From the NCBI GenBank assembly GCA_963754305.1, contig CAVWFR010000023.1:186001-250000 (forward strand): a DNA stretch of 64,000 nt, given 5' to 3'. Position numbers and translations under genes: made by a program. Positions 12,851-21,321 of the stretch are shown piece after piece. The stretch is from DATEDA01 sp963754305 (lineage in GTDB: Bacteria > Pseudomonadota > Gammaproteobacteria > Burkholderiales > SG8-39). The notes beneath the pieces are model-generated. The model was not told the DNA's origin. It made no database searches and saw only the letters and a list, made by a program, of their open reading frames with translations. How positions within the stretch are numbered: the stretch's first letter is position 1; every line of letters begins with the position of its first letter.

Positions 12851-13818
12851 TCAGGCAGCCTCGCGTGCGGCCTCCTCGCGTGCGGCCTCCTCGCGTGCGG
12901 GCTCCTCGCGCCCAAGCCGCTTGCTCTGCGCGCGGACCAGCCGCTCCATCATCTTCAGCTGGATCTCGGTCAGCTCCATGGCCGCGTCGCACCAGATGTT
13001 CACGATCGAAACGAGCTCGTCGTAGCTCACCGCATCGTGTTCGTCGCGGATGCGCTGCAGTGCGCGGTGCGTGTTCGCCTTCCGCGAATGCTGGCGGACG
13101 AACTCGTGCAGGGTCTGTTCGCCCTGCCCGTCGTCGGCGAGCACGTCGACGAGGCCCTTCGCGTAGAGCTCCTCCCCGCTCCAGGTCACCCCCGAGAGGA
13201 TCATCTGTTCGGCAGTCTTCTTGCCGACGCGGCGACCGATCAGGCTGTAGGCGCCCATGCCGGGAAACAGACCGAAGAGCACCTCCGGCAGCCCGAACTT
13301 TGCGCTTCGCTCGGCGATTACGAACTCGCTCGAGAGCGCCGACTCCATCCCGCCGCCCAGCGCCTCGCCCTGGACGAGCGAGATCGTGGTCACCGGTGCA
13401 TGGTAATGAGTCGCGTTGTGGTAGCAGACGTCGACGCATTCGTGGCCGTAGCGCTCGAGGGCGGCGCGATCACGGGCGCGGATGAGCTGCACGAACAGGC
13501 CCAGGTCGCCGCCCAGGTTGAAGACGCCGGGCACGCTGGAGCCGAGCACGACGTAGCGGATCGGGCGCTCCGCGCCATCGACGCGTATGCGTCCCCCGGA
13601 GGCTTCGATCGCTCGCTGGATATCGCGTGCTTCCGCGAGCAGCTGGGGAGTTGAAGTTCGGTACCGGATTGCCGCGCATCCGCGCCCAGAGTATCTCGTC
13701 CTCGCCGTCGTACTCGACGTCGAACTGCGAGAGACGGGGCGTCGGCGAACCAGGTAATCGGCTGTGGTTCCGCGGTGCGTGAAACGCGATGCAGCTCCCT
13801 AGGAAGGGACATGTCCAT
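12851..13818 (-). pseudogene. rpfF: RpfF-like DSF synthase (crotonase family), two frameshifts
   Basis: Enoyl-CoA hydratase-like enzyme that makes cis-2-unsaturated fatty acid signals. The last 232 residues read well: PGVFNLGGDLGLF, then both glutamates used by RpfF, in GEALGGGMESALS and FGLPEVLFGLFPGMGAYS. The N-terminal ~90 residues are spread over three frames. ATG at 13818 follows an AGGAG. The frame shifts near 13732 (before LSQFDVEYDGEDEILW) and again near 13655 (FNS then QLLAEARDIQ). Each shift fits one extra C in a CCCC run. The C-terminus carries a short repeat extension absent from characterised RpfF. It is convergent with the rpfGC genes. The gene is either decaying or affected by assembly error. 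Confidence 0.85.
12861..12905 (-). repeat. 15-bp tandem repeat in rpfF-like 3' end
   Basis: Three head-to-tail copies of TCGCGTGCGGCCTCC, the third with one change. On the minus strand they encode a charged EEAAR/EEPAR repeat at the extreme C-terminus. In-frame 15-bp units allow length change without breaking the frame. Confidence 0.8.
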
Positions 13819-14325
13819 GATGCAGCTCCTCAGCGAGATGTTGTCGTCCGCCCCAGTGCCAGGCGTCGTTGAAGCAGCCGAGCCCCCTTTGTTTTGGTTT
13901 CGGAATGCCCGCTTGTGGAGTATTTAACACGCCTTCCAGAGAAAGGGCAACGCGTCAACAGGCTCCGTCAGCCCCTGCGAGCGTAGTGGCACGCCCACTT
14001 GATGCGCCGGGCGGCCCGGCCGGGATTGCCGCTCGCCCTCGGTCGCATCCCTCCAACCGCTCAACGCTTGCGCCACTGCTCGTCGCCAAGCCGTTGCGGG
14101 GTGGATATTCGCAGCGCTCCTATCCTGGCGCCTGTACCTTCGGCACGGCGCCGCCACCGCGCGCGTCCGTTCTCGGCCGGGTCGGCCACCCGACGAGCGT
14201 GGGCTCGCCCCCTCGGCGCCCGATCGCTCGGCCTGAACGCCGGGTCTCACTTGACCCTCGTCCGTGCGACCCCCATCGTTACGGGTCCCGGCCGGCCGCC
14301 GGGTGCGTTCGCTCAATTCTCCATC
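13819..14325. other. Intergenic region without recognisable gene
   Basis: About 500 bp between the rpfF-like gene and the universal stress gene. Open frames exist on both strands but none resembles a known protein or has a ribosome site with sensible composition. A locally A/T-richer patch (GGAGTATTTAACACG near 13916) could belong to a promoter. Nothing else is evident. Confidence 0.5.
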
Positions 14326-14335
14326 GGAGGTAGTC

Positions 14336-14770
14336 GTGCTCAAGATCCTGCTTGCCGTGGACGGCTCCGAAAGCTCAATCCGCGCCGCCCAAAAACTCGT
14401 TGAGAGCGCGGGCTGGTACAAGGAGCCCCTCGAGGTCGAACTCGTCACCGTGCATCTCCCACTTCCCGAGGTCGGCGGCTTCGCCGGGTCGGTCGTGAGT
14501 CGCGAGATGGTCGACAAGTACTACAGCGAGGAGGGCGGGAAGGCCCTCGGGCCCGTGCAGAAGGTCCTCGACGACGCCGGGGTCCGCCACGTGCCGCACA
14601 TTCTGATCGGCGAGATCGCGCAGACGATCGTCGCTCACCAGCAGAAGACCGCCTGCGGGATGATCTACATGGGCACGCGCGGGTTGAGCGCCATGGCCAA
14701 CCTGGTGGTGGGGTCGGTCACGATGAAGGTCCTCCACCTTTGCACCTGCCCGGTGGTGCTGGTCCACTAG
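14336..14770 (+). CDS. Universal stress protein (UspA family)
   Basis: Small cytoplasmic nucleotide-binding stress protein, 144 residues. It begins with the family motif LKILLAVDGSESS. It ends with the ATP-binding loop MGTRGLSAMANLVVGSVTMK and the terminal strand CPVVLVH, so the G-2x-G-9x-G-S motif looks complete. The GTG start at 14336 is chosen because GGAGG (14326-14330) lies five bases upstream; the frame extends further but without a ribosome site. GNAT-type acetyltransferase genes follow on the same strand. Role in stress survival is inferred from the family. Confidence 0.92.
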   Translation: MLKILLAVDGSESSIRAAQKLVESAGWYKEPLEVELVTVHLPLPEVGGFAGSVVSREMVDKYYSEEGGKALGPVQKVLDDAGVRHVPHILIGEIAQTIVAHQQKTACGMIYMGTRGLSAMANLVVGSVTMKVLHLCTCPVVLVH

Positions 14771-14786
14771 CGGGCGGTTTGGTCGT

Positions 14787-15192
14787 GTGCCCAAGCAGCG
14801 GTTAGCGGCTGCAACGTCGCGTGCCCCCACCAACGCACCGGAGCCCCACGAGAACTGGCCGTTGGCGGACCCGGCCCGCGAGGCGGCCTGCGTCGTCATC
14901 CGCTCCAGGGTCGGCGGCGAGGAGGAGACCGGCGTGGCGCGATTCGCTCAACGAGGACGGCGAAAGCTGCGAGTTCGCGGTGACGGTCGCCGATGCGTGG
15001 CAAGAAAACGGGATAGCGTCGCGCCTCATGAAGACGCTCATGCCGGAGACACGAAGGCGGGGCCTCAAACGCATTGAGGGCCTGGTGCTCACCACGAACG
15101 TGCGCGTGCTCGAGCTCTGCAGGAAACTCGGTTGTGCGATCGGTCTCAGCCCGGACGACCGGCCCGTCCGCGTCGTGCGTCGTGATCTTTGA
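14787..15192 (+). pseudogene. GNAT-like acetyltransferase, frameshifted and N-truncated
   Basis: The 3' part encodes a GNAT acetyl-CoA-binding core: EFAVTVADAWQENGIASRLM, then RIEGLVLTTNVRVLELCRKLG. Its upstream strand (EETGVARFA) is in a different frame, with the switch near 14950 at TTCGCTCAACGAGG. One inserted base or two lost bases would explain this. The first GNAT strands are absent. It is clearly related to the GNAT gene directly downstream (AVTVADAWQ versus MLVVADDWQ), so this looks like a decayed tandem duplicate. The substrate cannot be predicted. Confidence 0.7.
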
Positions 15193-15733
15193 CCCCGCGC
15201 GTACGATCGCCTCCGCCGGACCGCCGCGGCGGAGCCGGGATGGCTGGGAAATCGCGATCCGGCCGATCGTCCCCGGGGATGAGTCGGCGTGGGTCGCATT
15301 CGTGCAGCGACTGTCGCCGGGGACCCGCTACAAGCGCGGCGGCACGCGCCTGGAGGACCTGACACCCGCGCTTGCGCGGCGACGGGTCTCACCCGACCCG
15401 GCGCGCGAGCTCGTCCTGGTCGCGGCTGCGAGCCGCACCGGTGAGTCGAGGCTCGTCGGCGTGGCGCGCTGCGAGCGGCACGACGACGGCATGTGGGAAT
15501 TCATGCTCGTCGTCGCCGACGACTGGCAGCGGCGGGGCATCGGACGCCGGCTGATGGAAGCGCTCGACGCCGAGATGGCGCGGCGAGCGGTCGCCAGGCT
15601 GGAGGGGGTGGTGCTCGCCTCGAACCGCGGGATGCTGGAGTTCGTGCAGCGCCTTGGCTTCCGCAGCGAGACGAGCAGCTCCGGCGCGATGTTCAAGCGG
15701 GTGGTGAAGCAATACGTGCCGCAGGAGGGGTGA
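15182..15733 (+). CDS. GNAT family N-acetyltransferase
   Basis: 183 residues with a GNAT fold: WEIAIRPIVPGDESAWVAFV at the N-terminus, then LVGVARCERHDDGMWEFMLV, the acetyl-CoA loop DDWQRRGIGRRLM and the final strands ARLEGVVLASNRGMLEFVQR. GTG at 15182 is the likely start and overlaps the end of the upstream GNAT remnant; a later start is possible. Proteins of this shape near universal stress genes are common, but the substrate is unknown. A tRNA-Val gene lies just after it on the other strand. Confidence 0.82.
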   Translation: MIFDPARTIASAGPPRRSRDGWEIAIRPIVPGDESAWVAFVQRLSPGTRYKRGGTRLEDLTPALARRRVSPDPARELVLVAAASRTGESRLVGVARCERHDDGMWEFMLVVADDWQRRGIGRRLMEALDAEMARRAVARLEGVVLASNRGMLEFVQRLGFRSETSSSGAMFKRVVKQYVPQEG

Positions 15734-15739
15734 GCGGTG

Positions 15740-15815
15740 TGGTGGGCGGTACTGGGATCGAACCAGTGACCCCTCGCGTGTGAGGCGAGTGCTCATACCG
15801 CTGAGCTAACCGCCC
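15740..15815 (-). tRNA. tRNA-Val (CAC)
   Basis: 76-nt tRNA on the minus strand with encoded CCA. The acceptor stem GGGCGGT pairs perfectly with ACCGCCC. The anticodon loop CTCACAC between CTCGC and GCGAG gives anticodon CAC. It lies between the GNAT gene and gltX and is transcribed opposite to both. Confidence 0.95.
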
Positions 15816-15907
15816 GGTCTCGCCGGATTCTCCCATAGCGTGCGGTTCGCTACAATCCGCGGCCGCCCCGGAGCTCATCGCTGTACGCTTCGATGCATTC
15901 ATCTAAC

Positions 15908-17296
15908 ATGATCCGCACCCGCTTCGCTCCCAGCCCCACCGGCTTCCTGCACATCGGCGGCGCGCGCACCGCGCTGTTCTGCTGGGCGTTTGCCCGCAAG
16001 CACGCGGGCAAGTTCATCCTCCGCATCGAGGACACCGATCTAGAGCGCTCGACCGGTGAGTCGACGCAGGCGATCCTCGACAGCATGCGGTGGCTCGCGC
16101 TCGACTGGGACGAGGGGCCGTTCTTCCAGATGCAGCGGCTCGACCGCTATCGCGAGGCCGCGGAGCGGCTCATCCGCGACGGACATGCGTATCGCTGCTA
16201 TGCGAGCAAAGAGGAGCTCGAGAGCTTGCGCGAGGCGCAGCGCTCACGCGGGGAGAAGCCACGCTATGACGGCCGCTGGCGGCCCGAGAACGCGCAAGGG
16301 AAAACCCCGCCCAGCGGAGTCAGGCCGGTCGTGCGTTTTCGCAATCCGGACGACGGTGTGGTCGCCTGGCACGATCTGGTGAAAGGCGAGATCCGCATCG
16401 CCAACTCCGAGCTCGACGATCTCGTGCTCATGCGCGCGGACGGCGTCCCGACCTACAACTTCGGCGTCGTCGTCGACGATCTCGACATGACGATCACCCA
16501 CGTCATCCGCGGCGACGATCACGTGAACAACACGCCGCGGCAGATCAACGTCTATCGCGCGCTTGGCGCGCCGGTGCCCGAGTTCGCGCACGCGCCGATG
16601 ATCCTCGGGCCTGACGGCGAGCGGCTCTCCAAGCGGCATGGCGCGGTGAGCGTTCTCCAGTACCGGGACGACGGCTATCTGCCGGAGGCGCTGGTGAACT
16701 TCCTCGCGCGGCTGGGTTGGTCGCACGGCGACGACGAGGTCTTCTCCAGGGATCTGCTCGTGGAGTGGTTCGACCTCGCGCACATCAGCCGCTCCCCGGC
16801 GCAGTTCAACGGCGAAAAGCTGGTGTGGCTCAACCAGCAGTACCTGCGCGCGGTGCCGCCGGAGCGTCTCGCGGAGGCGCTCGCGCCGCGCATCACGGCG
16901 GACGGCGGCGACCCGACGCGCGGCCCGTCGCTCGTCACGGTCACGAAGCTCTTGCAGGATCGGGCGCACACGCTCAACGACCTCGCCGAGCGCGCGATGC
17001 TGTTCTACGGCGATATCGCGCCGAAGCCGGAGTTTCTCGTCGAGCACGTCACGGACGCGGTGCGGCCGGCGCTGCGCGCGCTCGCCGAGCGCTTCGCGAC
17101 CGTAGACCCCTGGAGCGAAGCGGGGATCCAGTCGGCTTTCGAGGGCGCGCTGAAGGCGCACGGGCTCAAGATGCCCAAGCTTGCGATGCCGCTCCGCGCC
17201 GTCGTGTTCGGCACCACGCAGACACCGTCGCTCTTCCCGACGCTCGAGTTGGCAGGCAAGGCGCGGGTGTTGGAGCGCTTGCATCGGTACGCCTAG
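15908..17296 (+). CDS. gltX: Glutamyl-tRNA synthetase
   Basis: Class I aminoacyl-tRNA synthetase that charges tRNA-Glu. From the chosen ATG (MIRTRFAPSPTG) it is 462 residues, the usual bacterial length. The HIGH-type motif is LHIGGARTALF, and the KMSKS-type loop is GERLSKRHGAVSVLQY. The anticodon-binding helical domain follows. An ATG five codons upstream is in frame but lacks the conserved opening. Two tRNA genes lie downstream, one of them tRNA-Glu, its own substrate. A TACAAT at 15850 could be a -10 element. Confidence 0.97.
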   Translation: MIRTRFAPSPTGFLHIGGARTALFCWAFARKHAGKFILRIEDTDLERSTGESTQAILDSMRWLALDWDEGPFFQMQRLDRYREAAERLIRDGHAYRCYASKEELESLREAQRSRGEKPRYDGRWRPENAQGKTPPSGVRPVVRFRNPDDGVVAWHDLVKGEIRIANSELDDLVLMRADGVPTYNFGVVVDDLDMTITHVIRGDDHVNNTPRQINVYRALGAPVPEFAHAPMILGPDGERLSKRHGAVSVLQYRDDGYLPEALVNFLARLGWSHGDDEVFSRDLLVEWFDLAHISRSPAQFNGEKLVWLNQQYLRAVPPERLAEALAPRITADGGDPTRGPSLVTVTKLLQDRAHTLNDLAERAMLFYGDIAPKPEFLVEHVTDAVRPALRALAERFATVDPWSEAGIQSAFEGALKAHGLKMPKLAMPLRAVVFGTTQTPSLFPTLELAGKARVLERLHRYA

Positions 17297-17340
17297 CAGG
17301 GGAACCTGGCGGCTACGCCCGGTGTCTGTGCGCCCCATTG

Positions 17341-17369
17341 TTTACACCCCCTTGATCCGCCGATATAAT
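17341..17369 (+). promoter_or_regulatory. Sigma-70 promoter of tRNA-Ala/tRNA-Glu
   Basis: TTTACA (17341-17346) and TATAAT (17364-17369) with a 17-bp spacer, 15 bp before the first base of tRNA-Ala. Spacing and near-consensus hexamers support a strong tRNA promoter. Confidence 0.78.
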
Positions 17370-17384
17370 CCGCCCTCGCCGGTT

Positions 17385-17460
<76 letters not shown>

Positions 17461-17481
17461 ACCACCCGACTCCCGCACGAC

Positions 17482-17557
17482 GTCCCCTTCGTCTAGAGGC
17501 CTAGGACATCGCCCTTTCACGGCGCAAACACGAGTTCGAATCTCGTAGGGGACGCCA
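17482..17557 (+). tRNA. tRNA-Glu (TTC)
   Basis: 76-nt tRNA with encoded CCA. Acceptor GTCCCCT pairs with AGGGGAC. Anticodon TTC is at 17516-17518. The outermost anticodon-stem pair is a T-C mismatch, a small oddity that should not prevent folding. It is co-oriented with gltX. Confidence 0.95.
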
Positions 17558-17566
17558 CAGCCTGCC

Positions 17567-17585
17567 GCCGCCCGATAAGGGCGGC
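17567..17585 (+). terminator. Possible terminator hairpin after tRNA-Glu
   Basis: GCCGCCC pairs with GGGCGGC over a GATAA loop, ten bases after tRNA-Glu. No T-run follows on either strand. It may therefore be a Rho-dependent or convergent-gene structure and not a classic intrinsic terminator. Confidence 0.4.
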
Positions 17586-17609
17586 CAGAAAAGAAGGGCC
17601 GCTTCACCG

Positions 17610-18155
17610 CTACGGCCGCAGCTCGATCGTCACGCCGTAGATCGTCTCCAGATCGACTTCTTGCGTGAGCGCAGCGGGCTTCCCCGCGGCGCACGCCGCA
17701 GTGAGGTCGTCTTGCGTTTCGTGGTCCGTGATCATCACGAAACGCGAATCCGGCGCCCGGAGCGGGAACCGGTCGAGGCTGTGCCAGGTGCCGGTGTGCA
17801 GCACGTAGCCCTTCGTGCCGTCAAGGCGGAACGCGCGGATCGCCTCGAGGGGCGGCGCGCGATCAGCGGGAGCGGCTGGCGGGGCCACGGCGATCGCCGC
17901 GTGCTCCCCGCCGAACGGGACGAATGCCTGGCTCACATGGAAATGGCGCTCCATCGTCCGGAAGCGCAGGCCGAGATAAGGCGTGCGCAAGACGGAGACG
18001 AGCGGACGTCCGCCCGTGAAGTCTACGTGCCACCCCTGCGTGCCGCTCGCGCCGAGGTAATCCGGTGTGCGGCTCTGCGTGTCGATCAGCCGGCCGAATG
18101 GCGCAAAGGCGTCGGCTGTCAGCGGCTCGAGGCGAACCTCGTGAAATCGGGGCAT
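17610..18155 (-). CDS. allA: Ureidoglycolate lyase
   Basis: Cytoplasmic enzyme that splits ureidoglycolate to glyoxylate and urea in allantoin degradation. The 181 residues match the AllA family: an N-terminal strand ending in FAPFGRLID, the conserved block MERHFHVSQAFVPFGG, and the motif HTGTWHSLDRFPL. It is convergent with the gltX-tRNA group. Xanthine dehydrogenase genes for the upstream steps of purine breakdown lie 4 kb away, so a shared pathway is likely though not one operon. Distinction from other cupin-like lyases is good given the HVSQ and HTGTWH motifs. Confidence 0.88.
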   Translation of the reverse strand: MPRFHEVRLEPLTADAFAPFGRLIDTQSRTPDYLGASGTQGWHVDFTGGRPLVSVLRTPYLGLRFRTMERHFHVSQAFVPFGGEHAAIAVAPPAAPADRAPPLEAIRAFRLDGTKGYVLHTGTWHSLDRFPLRAPDSRFVMITDHETQDDLTAACAAGKPAALTQEVDLETIYGVTIELRP

Positions 18156-18231
18156 CGGAAGCGTGTCGGCGGCGCTCGAAGCGTCGCATGCTACACGCGG
18201 ACCCCGCTCCGGGGAGCGGGTAGGGACGCGA

Positions 18232-18507
18232 TCAGTGCGTGTGGGTAACCGCGTAGTCGCCGGGGGCGATGGCGCCCGCGCGGCAGAGGCGGTTGAGAAG
18301 CTGGTAGAGCTGGATGAACCGCGGCGAGCCGGCGAGCCAGGCGTCGAACTGACTGTCGAGGAAGGGATCCGGGCCGCCGTGTACGAAGGTCACCTGCGGC
18401 GGGCGCCCGGTGCCGAGCCCGAGCTCCGAATGCGCGGAAAACAGGTGCTTGCCCGGGAAGGTCCTCCGGACCAGCTGCTCCAGCTCGCGTGCCTCGATGA
18501 CTTTCAT
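18232..18507 (-). CDS. Small hypothetical protein
   Basis: 91-residue soluble protein of unknown family. A strong AAGGAGG lies just upstream of the ATG at 18507, making translation likely. It has no signal peptide or membrane segment. The middle is rich in Gly and His (FSAHSELGLG, VHGGPDPFLDSQFDAWL). It ends in GDYAVTHTH, a histidine-rich tail that could bind metal, though this is speculative. It lies 76 bp upstream of allA on the same strand and could be co-transcribed with it. Confidence 0.7.
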   Translation of the reverse strand: MKVIEARELEQLVRRTFPGKHLFSAHSELGLGTGRPPQVTFVHGGPDPFLDSQFDAWLAGSPRFIQLYQLLNRLCRAGAIAPGDYAVTHTH

Positions 18508-18862
18508 ACCGAACCTCCTTCGGCGGTATCGCGCGGGTTACGGGCGCTGAGCTTGCTTGAGCAAATCGCGTTCCCGATTACGCCGGTACGGCCTTTGCCG
18601 TGAACAGATGCACTGGCGCGCAGTCCAGCTTTTCACGGTGACAAGGATGACGCCTCAAACGGGGCCCGTCTTCAACCCTATGGGGGAGTCCTTTGCCTAG
18701 CTCCGCGGGCGTAAGCCGGCGGACCGGGATCCAGACCATGTCCGAGAATCGTCACACTCTGCCGCGGGGCGCCGTGCGCTTTTCACACGCTATAGCGGCG
18801 GGACGCTATGAAGTGAAGAATTCACGTGCGCGCGCGGGGCACGGGACCTATGATCCGCGCCG
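18508..18862. other. Intergenic region without recognisable gene
   Basis: 355 bp between the divergent small protein gene and the nuclease gene. Open frames here lack a plausible ribosome site or protein-like composition. Promoters for both flanking genes are expected here, but no convincing hexamer pair was identified. Confidence 0.5.
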
Positions 18863-19384
18863 GTGCGACGCGTCCTATGCTTTTGTCATGCGATCGCGGC
18901 GGCGGCGATCCTCGCCACCACCGGGACGGCGTGCGCCAACGAGGTTGCCGGCCAAGTCGTTGCGGTGCAGGACGGCGACACGGTCACGATCCTCGACGCC
19001 GCGAAAGTGCAGCATCGCATCCGTCTCGCCGGGATCGACGCCCCGGAAAAGGGTCAGGCGTTCGGCGAGGCCGCGAAGGAGAGCCTGGCCCGCCTCGTCC
19101 ACGGCAAGCGTGTCGATGCGCACTGTCCGAAGCGCGACCGCTATGGACGCGAAGTCTGCAGCATCTTCCTGGGTACCCGAGATGTGGGACTCGAGCAGGT
19201 GCGGACCGGTCATGCCTGGTGGTATCGCGACTACGCCCGCGAGCAGACTCCCGACGATCGGGCCAACTATGAAGCGGCCGAGAGCGATGCCCGGCAGGCC
19301 CGCCGCGGCCTCTGGCGCGACCCGACGCCCCAGGTTCCGTCCGCATTCCGCAAACAGCAGCGGACGCGCGGCGCCGCCGCCTGA
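18863..19384 (+). CDS. Secreted thermonuclease-like protein (SNase family)
   Basis: 173-residue nuclease with an N-terminal signal sequence (AIAAAAILATTGTACA). The mature part has the staphylococcal nuclease pattern: VVAVQDGDTVTILD, then RLAGIDAPEKGQAFG containing the catalytic Arg and Asp positions, and DRYGREVCSIF. A C-terminal RRGLWRDP motif is typical of proteobacterial members. It probably cleaves nucleic acids in the periplasm or outside the cell. The start is GTG at 18863. It is convergent with the isoaspartyl methyltransferase gene. Confidence 0.9.
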   Translation: MRRVLCFCHAIAAAAILATTGTACANEVAGQVVAVQDGDTVTILDAAKVQHRIRLAGIDAPEKGQAFGEAAKESLARLVHGKRVDAHCPKRDRYGREVCSIFLGTRDVGLEQVRTGHAWWYRDYAREQTPDDRANYEAAESDARQARRGLWRDPTPQVPSAFRKQQRTRGAAA

Positions 19385-19397
19385 TTCTTTCGGCTGC

Positions 19398-20135
19398 CTA
19401 TTTCGAGCGCGTGAGTGGCACGAAGCGCACTGCGATGGTGCGCCGCGTCACCGTCGAGCCGTCCGCGTTCTTCTCGATTACCTGTAGTTCCTGCACCTGC
19501 CACTGCGCCCCGACCGGTATAACCAGACGCCCGCCCGGCTTCAGTTGCTCGAGCAAGGGCTTCGGCACGTACGGTGCGGCGGCGGTGACCAGGATCCCGT
19601 CGAACGGCGCCGCTTCGGGCCACCCGCCGTAGCCGTCGCCGATCCGCGTGGCGATATTCCGGTAGCCCAGCGACGCTAAGTCGATCGCCGCCCGCCTCCC
19701 GACCGGCTCGAGAATCTCGATGGTGTGCACCTTCGCGACGAGCTCCGCAAGCACGGCGGCCTGATACCCTGAGCCGGTCCCGATCTCGAGCACCGTGTCG
19801 CCCGCCTTGGGCGCCAGCAGATCGGTCATCAGCGCGACGATGTACGGCTGGGAGATCGTCTGGCCGTGGCCGATCGGGAGCGGTCGGTTCTCGTATGCAT
19901 AAGGGACCTGATCGGGCGGGACGAACCGGTGGCGCTCGACCTTGCTTACGGCCGCCATGACCCCCGGAGCGAAGCTCGCGCGCGCCGTCTCGGCGGCGGT
20001 CGCGCGCGCCATCCCTGCGATCTCCGCGACCATCCGCGCGCGCGGCGCCTGGAACGCGTCCGGCGATGCAGCGGAGTCCGGGACAGCGCTAGCGATGATC
20101 CCGGCGAGCAAGCCGGCGGCGCGATAGGCCTTCAT
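19398..20135 (-). CDS. pcm: Protein-L-isoaspartate O-methyltransferase, exported form
   Basis: SAM-dependent enzyme that repairs isoaspartyl residues in aged proteins. Motifs: the pre-motif FVPPDQVPYAYENRPLPIGH, GQTISQPYIVALMTDLL, then the SAM-binding strand VLEIGTGSGYQAAVLAEL and ILVTAAAPYVPKPLLEQL. From ATG 20135 the protein (~245 residues) starts with MKAYRAAGLLAGIIASAV, which reads as a signal peptide, so it may act in the periplasm. A longer frame with 20 more residues exists but weakens the signal peptide. Upstream is the divergent-side GntR regulator on the same strand. Confidence 0.92.
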   Translation of the reverse strand: MKAYRAAGLLAGIIASAVPDSAASPDAFQAPRARMVAEIAGMARATAAETARASFAPGVMAAVSKVERHRFVPPDQVPYAYENRPLPIGHGQTISQPYIVALMTDLLAPKAGDTVLEIGTGSGYQAAVLAELVAKVHTIEILEPVGRRAAIDLASLGYRNIATRIGDGYGGWPEAAPFDGILVTAAAPYVPKPLLEQLKPGGRLVIPVGAQWQVQELQVIEKNADGSTVTRRTIAVRFVPLTRSK

Positions 20136-20225
20136 GGGCGTAATCGTAGTTCGAGTCGACGGCGCCGGTTCGCGTACCGGAAATGTCGAGGTCAACTGCC
20201 CGGTCGCGGCGCGGGGGACCGAGCG

Positions 20226-20942
20226 CTAGGCCGGCTGCGCGAAGATCTCGGCCAGCGTTTTCGGCACCTCGGCCCGGTGCAGGTTCAGCTCGCCTTCGAG
20301 CTGATCGATGTGCTCACGCATGAGCGCGATGGCGCGCGGCGCATCGTGCGCTGCGAGCGCGTCCACCAGCGCGAGATGATGGTCGACGCCGCAGGCCGAG
20401 GGCGCATGCCCGCGATGAGTGAGGACGATCAGCGGCGTGCGCGAGACGATCTCGTCGAGGAAGCGCGTGAGCACGCCGTTCCCGGCGATCGCTGCGAGGC
20501 GGCTGTGGAAAGCGACTGACAGGCGTAGTCCCACGCGAGCGTCCCCTCGAGCATAAGCCGCTCCCTCGTCCGCCACGAGGTCGCGCAGCGCTGCCAGGTC
20601 CTTACGACTTGCCGCGATAGCGACCTTGGCAACGATCGCGCACTCGATCGCCCGGCGAGCCTCGAAGACCTCCCGGCTCTCCGTCGCGGAGGGCGTGGGC
20701 ACGACGGCCCCTCGGTTTGGCCGCAACTCCACGAGGTGGGCATGGGCGAGTCGCGCCAAGGCGCTGCGGACCACCGCCCGGCCAACGCCGAAGAGCTCCG
20801 CAAGGGCGACTTCCTTGAGCTTCGTCCCGGGAGTAAGGCGGTGATCCATGACCGCCTCCCGGATGGCGTTGTAGACGCGCTGCTCGGCAACAGTCCCGGC
20901 GGGGCGCGCCGTCGCACGCCCCGCAGCGTCGGGATTCAGCAT
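20226..20942 (-). CDS. GntR-family regulator, FCD (FadR-like) subgroup
   Basis: Transcription factor of 238 residues from ATG 20942. The N-terminal winged helix-turn-helix (RVYNAIREAVMDHRLTPGTK, then EVALAELFGVGRAVVRSALA) is followed by an all-helical FCD ligand domain. That domain has metal-site histidines in FHSRLAAIAGN, HHLALVDALAAHD and MREHIDQLE. It is divergent from xdhABC across a 379-bp gap, so control of purine oxidation is the natural inference. Purine-related ligands (such as allantoin or urate derivatives) are guesses from context. An in-frame ATG 17 codons upstream is less likely. Confidence 0.85.
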   Translation of the reverse strand: MLNPDAAGRATARPAGTVAEQRVYNAIREAVMDHRLTPGTKLKEVALAELFGVGRAVVRSALARLAHAHLVELRPNRGAVVPTPSATESREVFEARRAIECAIVAKVAIAASRKDLAALRDLVADEGAAYARGDARVGLRLSVAFHSRLAAIAGNGVLTRFLDEIVSRTPLIVLTHRGHAPSACGVDHHLALVDALAAHDAPRAIALMREHIDQLEGELNLHRAEVPKTLAEIFAQPA

Positions 20943-21321
20943 GGCACGGCCCTTTCTTCCAGGGTGTGAGGAAGCAGGTCTCTGGGCATGCATGGAATTG
21001 TCGACATTTCTAGGTCAGGGTGCAATCGCCTTGCAGAGATGTGGGACGACGTCGCTGGCGTTTGGATTCGCGGTCACGTTTAGTAAACAATTTGGATACA
21101 TCACGATCAACGGTATTTTTAGACCAGCACTTTGCATATCGCGTAAGGCTATGTCAATCAGCGGCCATGCCTTTGTTGACAGCAAGGCGCATTGGTGCGA
21201 ACTTCAAAGGTTCGCGTTACGGATGACCTCGGTGTCGGATGGTTTGGAAAGCACACGCCGCTGGCGCACCCCCGCGGAGCTTGGCATGGCGCTGATTCCC
21301 TACCTCGGGTCGCGCTAGCCA
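20943..21321. promoter_or_regulatory. Divergent gntR/xdh control region with palindrome
   Basis: 379 bp with a notably A/T-richer core near 21070-21160, unlike the surrounding coding DNA. It contains the 11-bp palindrome GTTTAGTAAAC at 21078-21088, followed by AATTTGGATACA. This is a reasonable candidate operator for the neighbouring FCD-type GntR protein. Open frames in this stretch do not look like real proteins. Confidence 0.4.

Noticed and set aside
12861..12905. Possible CRISPR array
   Set aside because: Units are contiguous 15-mers without spacers and lie in a coding frame. No CRISPR-like spacing elsewhere in the window.
13924..14517. Minus-strand 197-codon frame before the universal stress gene
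   Set aside because: It overlaps the N-terminal half of that gene on the other strand and has low-complexity composition.
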